Origin: Candidatus Scybalocola faecigallinarum
Lineage (GTDB): Bacteria; Bacillota; Clostridia; Lachnospirales; Lachnospiraceae
Direction: 5' to 3'
DNA: 64,000 bases
NCBI GenBank assembly: GCA_018711005.1
Contig: DVIT01000012.1
Span: 62,001-126,000 of the forward strand
The notes beneath the pieces were generated by a model. The model was not told where the DNA came from and did not search any database. It saw nothing but the letters and a program-made list of their open reading frames with translations. The translations under genes and the position numbers were made by a program. Below, one piece after another: positions 43,901 to 51,745 of this stretch; within the stretch, counting starts at the first letter, position 1; every line of letters begins with the position of its first letter.

Positions 43901-45493
43901 ATGAAAGGAAAAATCCTCCTGGCAGCTATGATTGCAGCAGTATGTGTGGGGCTGGGCATTGTCAGCTTTATAAGGACACAAGAGACATCAGGAGAGGACG
44001 CTGATGCGGAGGCACAGGACACTACTACACTGGACTGGTATATTAACTATTCATGGTTCGATTCCCAGTGGGGAGAAAATATTGTTTCAAAAAAGATCAC
44101 AGAGGAGACCGGGGTCGATATAGAATTTATTGTTCCTAAAGGAACTGAAACTGAAAAACTGGATTCCATGATTAATTCCGGAACCCTTCCGGATATTGTG
44201 ACCATTGGCTGGTGGGAACCCCAGAACCAGGAAATGATCGAAAGCGGCATGGTGTATCCTTTAAATGTGCTGGCAGAAGCATATTCTCCGGATTTTTTTG
44301 ATGTAGTTGATGAATCCCGGGTGCGCTGGTATACCCAGTCTGACGGAAATATTTACGGCTATCCCAACTATTCTTTTACTTATGAGGATTTTGAGAATAA
44401 TGAACTGACCTCTCATCAGAACTTTCTTGTACGGAAAGATATATACGAGGCTATAGGAAGCCCGGATATGACTACGCCGGAGGGATTTGCAGCAGCGGTG
44501 AAAGCTGCGGCGGAAATGTTCCCGGAGGTGGATGGGGAACCGCTGATCCCTATTGGCTGTGATTCCTTTACGGAAAACGGGTGTACATCCTTTGACAACT
44601 ACCTTCTGAATTTTCTGGCCATTCCTTATGAGCAGGACGGCCAGTATTATGATCGTTATACAGATCCGGAGTATATCCGCTGGCTGAAAGTATTCCGCCA
44701 GCTTGGAGAGGACGGCTATTTAAAGGATGAGATCTTTATAGACCGGCGCTCCCAGCTGGAGGAAAAGCTTGTCCAGGGACGGTATTTCTGCCTGCTCTAT
44801 CAAAATAAAGATATTGAAGACCCTCAGAAGCAGATCTATCTGGAGGATCCGGAAAGAGTCTATATGGCTGTTGAGGGGCCTCGAAATTCTGCCGGCGACG
44901 ATCCGGTGCTTCCGACCCAGGGGATCAATGGATGGTCGCTGACCTATATTTCCAAAAACTGCAAGAATCCGGAGAAAGCCATTGAGCTGATGACCTATAT
45001 GCTCAGCGAGGAAGGGCAAAAGCTTGCCTATATTGGAGAAGAAGGAACCATGTACACCCAGGAGGGGGATGTGACTACCATAAAGCCTGAAGTGCTGTCG
45101 CTTTTGAATTCAGACCGGGAGGCCTACGAGGCCGTTTATGGCGCTGATGACACGTACTGGATGCTGCAAAACGGTGTCAGCCAGCTTCAGTGGCAGACGC
45201 CTATGCTGGACTGCTTTGCCCAGCTTCGGGACTGGACCCGGCCTTATGTGGCATATACAGGCCAGTATGACTTAAGCTTTTCAGATCCCCAGACAGCGGC
45301 GCTGTATGACCATATGCAGTATTTGTGGGGGATAACGCTGCCAAAGCTTCTCATGGCAGACAGTGATGAGGAATTTGACCGGATCCTGGAGGAATATGTC
45401 CAGACCCGGGAGGAGGAGGGGTATGCCCAGTTTGCGGCAGCCGCAACTCAGATGTACAAGTTAAATAAACAAAAATTAGGAATGGAAGAATGA
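43901..45493 (+). CDS. Extracytoplasmic solute-binding protein without lipobox, probable sensor partner of the adjacent kinase
   Basis: 530 residues; ATG at 43901 after GAAAGGAGAAGG. The N-terminus (ILLAAMIAAVCVGLGIVSFI) is a hydrophobic segment but lacks a good lipobox: the only Cys follows AAV. So it is either secreted or a membrane-anchored protein. The body is a family 1 binding fold (DWYINYSWFDSQWGENI, GTLPDIVTIGWWEPQ, WSLTYISKNCKNPEKAIELM). Its stop overlaps the kinase start (ATGA), while no permease is adjacent. I infer a ligand receptor that presents glycans to the kinase rather than a transport component. Confidence 0.85.
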   Translation: MKGKILLAAMIAAVCVGLGIVSFIRTQETSGEDADAEAQDTTTLDWYINYSWFDSQWGENIVSKKITEETGVDIEFIVPKGTETEKLDSMINSGTLPDIVTIGWWEPQNQEMIESGMVYPLNVLAEAYSPDFFDVVDESRVRWYTQSDGNIYGYPNYSFTYEDFENNELTSHQNFLVRKDIYEAIGSPDMTTPEGFAAAVKAAAEMFPEVDGEPLIPIGCDSFTENGCTSFDNYLLNFLAIPYEQDGQYYDRYTDPEYIRWLKVFRQLGEDGYLKDEIFIDRRSQLEEKLVQGRYFCLLYQNKDIEDPQKQIYLEDPERVYMAVEGPRNSAGDDPVLPTQGINGWSLTYISKNCKNPEKAIELMTYMLSEEGQKLAYIGEEGTMYTQEGDVTTIKPEVLSLLNSDREAYEAVYGADDTYWMLQNGVSQLQWQTPMLDCFAQLRDWTRPYVAYTGQYDLSFSDPQTAALYDHMQYLWGITLPKLLMADSDEEFDRILEEYVQTREEEGYAQFAAAATQMYKLNKQKLGMEE

Positions 45494-47307
45494 GAAAAAA
45501 AGGTAAGGAAGTTTTTAACGGTTACAAATTGAATAAAAAGTTTACCATTGTCATTCTTTTGGTACTGGCAGTTTGTCTCATGTTTTTTACGATTAACTCT
45601 TTTACGACAACAAAGAATATGATTGTTTCCCAAAGTATCCAGGAGACGCTGCGGTGGCTGGATGAGGACTATTCTTCTGTCCAGAAAATGACAGAGCTGT
45701 GTTATATGTCTGCCCAGATCTTTTTAGAGGATCGGGAGCTGAAGGACTTTCTGGAAGATCTGAAAGATGGAAAAGAAATGACGCCTGACCAGTATTATGA
45801 TTTTTTTAAGACCAATATTAATACAATGGAGAGTATGGTCAACAGTAACCCGTATTTGTACCAGATCCGTGTTTATGCCTATAACAATTCATTTCCGGAA
45901 ATGGATCCTATTTTGTACCATATGGACCGTCTGGAAAGATTCCCGTGGGCGGCCACCTTTGAATCCGGGACATGGCAGATGGATTATCCGGACTACCTTC
46001 TTTCCCGGTCGGATCAGCATCATCTGATCTCCCTGGTCAGCACCATGACCAATGGACGGGGAGAGGAGATCGGTGTCGTTGAGGCCGTCGTATCTATGGA
46101 GGAAATGTTTCCCAGGATCTATTCTGCGGATGAATACAGCTGGAGCTGTTTTGTAAAGGAGGATGGCACCATTGTATCCTCATCGGCAAATTCCTTTTGG
46201 GAAAACTCAAAAGAGGAAATTATCGATGTCCTTCCCAGGACAACCTCCTATGATTATATATATACATCCATTAACGGCCACGAGGTGATCATTGCCGGCC
46301 AGTACATGGAAAAATTTTCGGGAACATATGTATGCCTGTACAGTCTGGCCCAGCAGTCCAGGCAAATGTTTTTGCAGCAGGCACAAAACATCCTGGTGAT
46401 CATTCTTGTCTTTCTGGTCATGGCTATTGTGATCAATATTACGGTCAAGTCTCTGTTTAAGCGCTTCTATGTAATCCTTGGCGTGGTGCGTAAGGTACAG
46501 GACGGGGATCTGGATGAGCGCATCCCTGTTTCCGGCAAGGACGAGATCAGTGAAATGGCCGTCCAGATCAATGCAATGCTGGATAATATCCAGGTATTGA
46601 TGCGGGATAAGATTGACAGGGAGGTGCTTGTAAAAAATACAGAGATTAAAGCCCTCCAGAATCAGATTAATGCCCATTTTATATACAATGTGCTGGAATC
46701 TATCAAAATGATGGCGGAAATTGATGAAAAGTATGAGATTTCTGACGCTATTACCGCTCTAGGTGAGCTGCTGCGCTACAACCTGAAATGGACGTCAAGC
46801 AATGTGACGATCCGGGAGGAGATTGCCTATATCCGGAATTATATCCGCCTGATGAACCTGCGGTATGATTTTGCCATTATTTTGTCTGTGAATATTGACG
46901 GGGAAATTTATGAACAGAGGATCCCTAAAATGTCCCTGCAGCCTATTGTGGAAAATGCCATCCTTCACGGAATCGCCCAGCTGGGAGAGGATGCGACGAT
47001 TTATATTAAGTCCATTGCCTGGGGTGATGATTTTGCCATTACGATTACCGATTCCGGTGTGGGTATGGATGAAGAACACCGGCTGCTTCTGGAAAAGAAG
47101 ATCAACGGAGAAATTGATGATCCGGATTCAAAACACGGGATTGGCCTGAAAAACGTTAATTATCGTATAAAAATGCAGTTTGGAGAGGAATATGGACTGA
47201 CTGTCCATTCCATGGAAGGATGCTATACGAAGATCACGGTGCGCCTTCCCAGATTTTCTGAAAAAAAGGATGATAAAAATGCAGACCTTATTAATCGTGG
47301 AAGATGA
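45490..47307 (+). CDS. YesM/LytS-type sensor histidine kinase
   Basis: 605 residues. A first membrane segment at about 17-38, an extracytoplasmic region of about 260 residues with a sensor fold (NSNPYLYQIRVYAYNNSF, EEIGVVEAVVSMEEM), a second membrane segment at about 302-325, a HAMP domain (VVRKVQDGDLDERIPVSGKD), then the LytS-type His_kinase domain with LQNQINAHFIYNVLES, where the usual Pro before the phospho-acceptor His is Ala. The ATP-binding domain has SLQPIVENAILHG, DSGVGM and HGIGLKNV. It should phosphorylate the AraC-type regulator that overlaps its end. Confidence 0.93.
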   Translation: MRKKGKEVFNGYKLNKKFTIVILLVLAVCLMFFTINSFTTTKNMIVSQSIQETLRWLDEDYSSVQKMTELCYMSAQIFLEDRELKDFLEDLKDGKEMTPDQYYDFFKTNINTMESMVNSNPYLYQIRVYAYNNSFPEMDPILYHMDRLERFPWAATFESGTWQMDYPDYLLSRSDQHHLISLVSTMTNGRGEEIGVVEAVVSMEEMFPRIYSADEYSWSCFVKEDGTIVSSSANSFWENSKEEIIDVLPRTTSYDYIYTSINGHEVIIAGQYMEKFSGTYVCLYSLAQQSRQMFLQQAQNILVIILVFLVMAIVINITVKSLFKRFYVILGVVRKVQDGDLDERIPVSGKDEISEMAVQINAMLDNIQVLMRDKIDREVLVKNTEIKALQNQINAHFIYNVLESIKMMAEIDEKYEISDAITALGELLRYNLKWTSSNVTIREEIAYIRNYIRLMNLRYDFAIILSVNIDGEIYEQRIPKMSLQPIVENAILHGIAQLGEDATIYIKSIAWGDDFAITITDSGVGMDEEHRLLLEKKINGEIDDPDSKHGIGLKNVNYRIKMQFGEEYGLTVHSMEGCYTKITVRLPRFSEKKDDKNADLINRGR

Positions 47308-48724
47308 AAAATTAATACGAAAAGGCATTGCCGCTATGGCTTCAAGAAGTCCGGTGCATATTGATGAGATCCTGGAATGCCGTAATGGCGAGGAAGCCAT
47401 GAAGATTTTAAGGTCCAGGAAGATCGACACCGTATTTATGGATATCCGTATGCCCAAAATGGATGGCCTGGAGCTGGCGCGCCAGATGGAAACCTTAGAG
47501 GAAAAGCCGGATGTGGTAGTGATCAGCGGCTATGATGATTTTAACTATGCTGTGGAGATGCTCAAACACGGCGTGTTTGACTACGTGCTTAAACCTGTAA
47601 AGCGGGAAACCATTGAAGATCTCCTTGTAAATCTTGAGAAAAAGCAGCAGAAAAATATTACAAAAGCCAAAAAGGAGATACAGCTCCTTTATCATCAGAT
47701 CAAGTTTATGCAGGAATCCAATATGACCCGGGGGGATATGGACAATGCCCAGAAGCAGTACCGGGAGATATATGGCGATGAGGAATATGTACTCATCTGC
47801 GCGCCTCAAAGGAGCGGCTTTAGCGAGGAAAATTTCCAGGGCGTATTTTTGGAAAATGTACAGGGACAGAACCTGTTCCTTTTACCGGTGCGGTATTTTG
47901 AGGAATGGAGCAAACAGACTCAGATCCGCTGCTTTGGTGTCAGCAGCAGCCAGGCGAATTTTTATCAGTGCAGCCAGGCCTGCAATGAGGCCAGGGATGC
48001 ACGAGTGGATGCATTTATTAAATGCAGGCCTATGGTGCGGTTTTCCGAATGCAGCGAATATACGCCGTCAGAGGCAGAGCTTAAGGATATGGAGCAATTT
48101 GTGGAACAGTTCGTCCGGCAGATTTCTACAAAAAACAGAGATACAGCCCTGCGGCGTTTTGAAGGCATGTACTTTGAGGCCAGACACGGGCGCAGATCGC
48201 CGGTAGATGTTTTGAAAATGACAGAAAATATCCAAAAGATGATGACAGATGTCTATCAGACATTGATTCCGGAGGATAAAAAAGGACTGCTAAAATATGA
48301 ATCGCCGTTTAATTTTGAAGATGCCGAAGCTTTTATGACGGAATTTAAAACATGGATCGGCCAGATCGTTGGCTGTCTTTCCGATGAGTTTGTTTCAGAT
48401 CAGAATAAAAGGAAGATCCGGGAAGCTGTGGATTATATCCATGAAAATTATTATAAGGATCTGAATATGGCCCAGGTGTCCAACTATGTGTCCATGAACT
48501 ATTCCCTGTTTTCCCTGGCCTTTAAGGAATATACCGGAGTGAATTTTGTCAATTACCTGAAAAATATGCGTATCCGGGAAGCGAAACGTCTGCTTGTGGA
48601 AACCGATCTGAAGATCACAGATATCAGCCATAAAGTGGGATATGAAAACGATAAGCACTTTATGAAGATCTTTAAGAACATTTGCGGTGTTTCTCCGTCA
48701 GATTACCGGAAAAATCAGCTTTGA
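47279..48724 (+). CDS. YesN-type response regulator with AraC DNA-binding domain
   Basis: 481 residues from ATG at 47279, with AAGGA 8 nt upstream; the gene overlaps the kinase by 29 bases. Receiver domain at residues 1-120 (LLIVEDEKLIRKG, phospho-acceptor Asp in VFMDIRMPKMDG, KPVKRE), a central region of about 250 residues with coiled-coil character, then two helix-turn-helix motifs at the C-terminus (YKDLNMAQVSNYVSMNYSLF, TDLKITDISHKVGY). Such regulators activate nearby carbohydrate genes; the shared motif upstream of the 32.8 and 40.4 kb operons is the proposed target. Confidence 0.94.
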   Translation: MQTLLIVEDEKLIRKGIAAMASRSPVHIDEILECRNGEEAMKILRSRKIDTVFMDIRMPKMDGLELARQMETLEEKPDVVVISGYDDFNYAVEMLKHGVFDYVLKPVKRETIEDLLVNLEKKQQKNITKAKKEIQLLYHQIKFMQESNMTRGDMDNAQKQYREIYGDEEYVLICAPQRSGFSEENFQGVFLENVQGQNLFLLPVRYFEEWSKQTQIRCFGVSSSQANFYQCSQACNEARDARVDAFIKCRPMVRFSECSEYTPSEAELKDMEQFVEQFVRQISTKNRDTALRRFEGMYFEARHGRRSPVDVLKMTENIQKMMTDVYQTLIPEDKKGLLKYESPFNFEDAEAFMTEFKTWIGQIVGCLSDEFVSDQNKRKIREAVDYIHENYYKDLNMAQVSNYVSMNYSLFSLAFKEYTGVNFVNYLKNMRIREAKRLLVETDLKITDISHKVGYENDKHFMKIFKNICGVSPSDYRKNQL

Positions 48725-48749
48725 CCCGGATGAAGATCCTGTGTATAAT
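48721..48749 (+). promoter_or_regulatory. Sigma-A promoter overlapping the regulator stop codon
   Basis: TTGACC (48721-48726), 17-nt spacer, TATAAT (48744-48749). The -35 box contains the TGA stop of the regulator. It would give the esterase its own transcript or a short RNA. Confidence 0.8.
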
Positions 48750-48796
48750 AGTAACAGAGCCACAGACCGGTCCGGTTATACGGCAGGGACATGACG

Positions 48797-48820
48797 GCCG
48801 GTGAACTGGCGGGCTTTTTG
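48797..48820 (+). terminator. Short terminator or attenuator before the esterase gene
   Basis: GCCGG (48797-48801) and CTGGC (48806-48810), a TGAA loop and GGGCTTTTTG after it. It is weak, 40-odd nt past the predicted start of the promoter at 48721 and before the esterase, so it could terminate the regulator operon or attenuate the esterase transcript. Confidence 0.4.
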
Positions 48821-48855
48821 AATGACTGGGATTTTTCAGGATGGAGGTAAGATAA

Positions 48856-50205
48856 ATGTCATCAATGATCGTTGAAACGAAGTACGGAAAGCTTCAGGGG
48901 GTAAAAGAGGATGGATGTATTGTATTTAAAGGCGTTCCTTATGCCATGCCCCCTGTAGGAGATTTAAGGTTTAAGGCTCCCAGGCCGCCCATGCCCTGGG
49001 ATGGTGTTTTAAAGGCCGATGCCTTTAGCTGCCGCAGCGCCCAGAATGATATTAACACGCCGGATACTTTTTACGGAAAAGAGTTTTACCAGGAAAAGGT
49101 ATTTGCCACACCAGTGTCGGAGGACAGCCTGTATTTGAATCTTTGGGTGCCGGAAGACGCTTTGGCCGGGGAGGCAGAGGAGAGACATTCCTTTCCGGTG
49201 GCAGTTTATATCCATGGCGGTGCATTTTTAGGCGGGTGCGGCCATGAGGCAGAGTTTCGCACCGGGGCTTACGGAAAAAAGGGCGTGATCCTGGTAACCA
49301 TCAACTACCGCTTGGGCGTTTTCGGTTTCCTTGCCCATCCGTGGCTGGAAGCTGAGGATGATGTGGCCTGCGGCAATTACGGGATCATGGATCAGATTGC
49401 TGCCCTGGACTGGATCCGGGAAAATATCCGGGCCTTTGGCGGCGATCCGGAAAATATTACGATTTTTGGCCAGTCTGCCGGGTGCATCAGTGTCCAGACC
49501 CTTCTTTCCACACCTTATGCCAAAGGCAAATTTGCCAAGGCCATCCTTCAAAGCGGCGCCGGCTATCCGGTGGTCGTTCAGCGGGATGTAACCCTGGACC
49601 AGGCTTTTGAGTACGGAAAAATGGTGGCGGAAAAGGCCGGAGCTGCTTCCCTGGAGGAATTGAGAGCCGTGTCCATGGAGACACTGCTGGCGGTTCAGGG
49701 AGAAATTTCAGAAGAACTTATGTCAACCGGGCAGGGGCTGGTTTTTTGCCCGGTGCTTAACAGAAAGTTCCGCACACAGACCTATGACGGGGCGGTTGAA
49801 AACGGAACCATTGCCAATGTGCCGACCATGATCGGTTCAACAAGAAATGATATTACCGTAACCCCGGAAGAAGCCGCTTCCCAGCAGAGCCGTTTCCGTG
49901 AGAGCTGCAGAGGCTGGGCACTTGCTATGGAAAAGCTGGGTCATGCACCGTCCTATGTGTATTACTTTAAGCGGAGCATGCCCGGAGACGACGCCGGGGC
50001 GTTCCATTCGTCAGAGCTGTGGTATATGTTCGGCACACAGAAACGGTGCTGGCGCCCGCTGACTGAAGGAGATGACCGTCTGGCCGAAACTATGGTATCT
50101 TATTGGACCAACTTTATGAAAAACGGCAGTCCGGAAGGTCCCGGTCTGAAGCTGTGGCCGCCATGCACTGCAGAAGATCCTTTTGAAATGGAATTTGATA
50201 TTTAA
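48856..50205 (+). CDS. Type B carboxylesterase/lipase
   Basis: 449 residues; ATG at 48856 after TGGAGG. Cytosolic, no signal peptide. The alpha/beta-hydrolase hallmarks of the family: GVPYAMPPVGDLRF, SEDSLYLNLWVP, oxyanion YIHGGAFLGG, nucleophile FGQSAGCISV, and the catalytic His in GAFHSSELWYMFG. The acidic residue is probably in IGSTRNDITV. It may remove acyl groups, for instance acetyl groups on imported oligosaccharides, but that is suggested only by the neighbouring cluster. Confidence 0.9.
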   Translation: MSSMIVETKYGKLQGVKEDGCIVFKGVPYAMPPVGDLRFKAPRPPMPWDGVLKADAFSCRSAQNDINTPDTFYGKEFYQEKVFATPVSEDSLYLNLWVPEDALAGEAEERHSFPVAVYIHGGAFLGGCGHEAEFRTGAYGKKGVILVTINYRLGVFGFLAHPWLEAEDDVACGNYGIMDQIAALDWIRENIRAFGGDPENITIFGQSAGCISVQTLLSTPYAKGKFAKAILQSGAGYPVVVQRDVTLDQAFEYGKMVAEKAGAASLEELRAVSMETLLAVQGEISEELMSTGQGLVFCPVLNRKFRTQTYDGAVENGTIANVPTMIGSTRNDITVTPEEAASQQSRFRESCRGWALAMEKLGHAPSYVYYFKRSMPGDDAGAFHSSELWYMFGTQKRCWRPLTEGDDRLAETMVSYWTNFMKNGSPEGPGLKLWPPCTAEDPFEMEFDI

Positions 50206-50214
50206 TAGGATGGT

Positions 50215-50239
50215 GTGAGGACAGGGAGCCTGTCCTCAC
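50215..50239. other. Perfect hairpin between convergent genes
   Basis: GTGAGGACAGG (50215-50225) and CCTGTCCTCAC (50229-50239) with a 3-nt GAG loop; no T-run on either strand. It may still slow polymerase at the 3' ends of the converging genes. Confidence 0.6.
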
Positions 50240-50295
50240 GCCTGGCTGGTTACTATTCACAGCCACCCCACCCGCATGAGCGGCTATTTGGGGGA

Positions 50296-50889
50296 TCATA
50301 AAAAATTAAGGATCTGTGAAAAACCTGCGGTTCCCACACTGTAAAGGGCAATGACAAAGGGTTTGCCCAGAAGGATGATGGTCACAAACTTTTTCCAGCG
50401 GATCTTTGTCAGACCGGCCACAAAGCATAGGACATCATCCGGTGCGGTGGGAAGAAATATGGCAAGTAAAAAAATAATATCAAACTTTTTACCCTTTTCC
50501 AGCCAGGAAATATATTTATTATAGGTTTCTTCTTTAACAAACTTTTTTACAAGAGAAGTGCCGTACCGTCTGGCCAGGTAAAAGGCAGCGACAGAACCGA
50601 TACATACGCCAATATAGCTGTAAATGAATCCCGCGATGGGCCCGAAGATCAATGCTCCGGCAATACATGTAACAAATCCGGGCAGCATAGGAATGATCAC
50701 CTGGAGTGCCTGGATGAACATAAAGATCAGCGGCCCCCAAAGTCCGGCGCTGCCGATAAATGCCTGAAGGGTCTCTACAGATTCAAAAATCCCGGCCCGG
50801 TATCCGGCAATAGCCAGGGCGGCACACGCAATGATCAGAAATACGGTCATTACCTTTGAAATAATTGAAACATAGTTTTTCTTGGCCAT
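50296..50889 (-). CDS. TVP38/TMEM64 (VTT/DedA-like) membrane protein
   Basis: 197 residues with about five hydrophobic segments. The VTT signature is clear: IQALQVIIPMLPGFVTCIAG, FGPIAGFIYSYIGVCIGS, AFYLARRYG, and FLPTAPDDVLCFVAGLTKI. Such proteins are thought to scramble or flip lipids; in bacteria the exact role of each is unsettled. No operon partner on the same strand within 200 bp. Confidence 0.9.
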   Translation of the reverse strand: MAKKNYVSIISKVMTVFLIIACAALAIAGYRAGIFESVETLQAFIGSAGLWGPLIFMFIQALQVIIPMLPGFVTCIAGALIFGPIAGFIYSYIGVCIGSVAAFYLARRYGTSLVKKFVKEETYNKYISWLEKGKKFDIIFLLAIFLPTAPDDVLCFVAGLTKIRWKKFVTIILLGKPFVIALYSVGTAGFSQILNFL

Positions 50890-51063
50890 GTGTCAGTCGC
50901 TCCTTTGTTTATGGTCTTATCCTATTATAAAAGAAAACCTTGAAAATTTTATGTGCTTTTTTTAAAAAATTATTAAAAAGATAAGGCGCTTTTTACAGCA
51001 ATTTTTGCCAGGAAGCGGCGGTTCAGACTTTCAGATACATGCTGCCTGAAAAGCCTCAACATA

Positions 51064-51109
51064 CAAAAAGGCTTTGATAAGTACGGGGGCCCGCTGCCTA
51101 TCAAAACCT
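51064..51109 (-). terminator. Terminator of the HPr-like gene
   Basis: On the minus strand AGGTTTTGATA and TATCAAAGCCT (arms within 51069-51109) flank an 18-nt GC-rich loop and are followed by TTTTTGT. Confidence 0.82.
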
Positions 51110-51125
51110 TCCTGTATGGATTCCG

Positions 51126-51377
51126 TCACATTTTCGAAAGAAAACCTTCAATCCGATTGAGGGCATTCTCCTCATCCCTTCCCGATGTATATAGTGTAAT
51201 TTCATCTCCGCTTTTCAGACATATTCCGAGTACACCAACAATGTTTTTAACATTGATCGTCTGGCTGCCTTTCTGTAAGTAGATACTGCTGTCGAACCGT
51301 GAAGCTGTTTGAACGAGTAACGAAATTGGTTTTGGGTATGTACCACTTGATGAGCCAACAACAACCTGCTTTTCCAT
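51126..51377 (-). CDS. HPr-fold protein lacking both phosphorylation residues
   Basis: 83 residues from ATG at 51377, which has AGGAGG 8 nt upstream; a GTG two codons earlier lies too near the ribosome site. The fold is plainly HPr: LLVQTASRFDSSIYL, INVKNIVGVLGI, GDEITLYTSGRDEENAL. But the phosphoryl-accepting motif GIHARP reads GTYPKP, so His15 is Tyr, and the HPr-kinase site KSIMG reads KNIVG, so Ser46 is Asn. It cannot act as a PTS phosphocarrier or as a CcpA co-effector in the usual way. Its role is unknown; a regulatory or scaffold protein is my guess. It has its own terminator. Confidence 0.88.
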   Translation of the reverse strand: MEKQVVVGSSSGTYPKPISLLVQTASRFDSSIYLQKGSQTINVKNIVGVLGICLKSGDEITLYTSGRDEENALNRIEGFLSKM

Positions 51378-51700
51378 AGGCACACCTCCTGTCCTGCTAG
51401 AGAAGCATAGGAAAAATGGTGATCAGGCTGTACTTTAACAACCTGAAGTTTACATTTTCAGTATACACTATTCTTGGCCAAAATGCTAGTGCGAGTTTAT
51501 AAAAAATTTGTAAAAATTAGGCAAAGTGATAAAAAACATATAAAGTCAAGATTAAAATGTAAAAAAATTAAAGAGCGTGTTTAAATTTTCCAGAGAAAAA
51601 GACTGAGTAAATTGTGTATATTTCCGAATAATGACCTTTAAATCCGGAATAATTGTCTCTTTATACAGAAATTTTTGTAAAATATACACATTTCGTCAGG
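51378..51700. other. AT-rich region upstream of the HPr-like gene
   Basis: About 320 bp without a gene. The half near 51480-51580 is very A/T-rich. A perfect inverted repeat, TGTGTATATTT (51613-51623) with AAATATACACA (51680-51690), encloses two GAATAAT repeats. On the minus strand TATACT near 51458 could serve the HPr-like gene but lacks a good -35. Confidence 0.45.
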
Positions 51701-51740
51701 TAAAAAAACACCCGGGATACCGCAATTGCGGCAGCCCGGG
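51701..51740 (-). terminator. Terminator of the AEC transporter gene
   Basis: On the minus strand CCCGGG (51735-51740) with an inner TGCCGCAATTGCGGTA hairpin and CCCGGG (51711-51716), then TGTTTTTTT. Confidence 0.88.
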
Positions 51741-51745
51741 GAGGG

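Noticed and set aside
45490..47307. Kinase at 45490 as inactive because Pro before the phospho-acceptor His is Ala
   Set aside because: His, the N-box and both G-boxes are intact; this single change is not enough to call it inactive.
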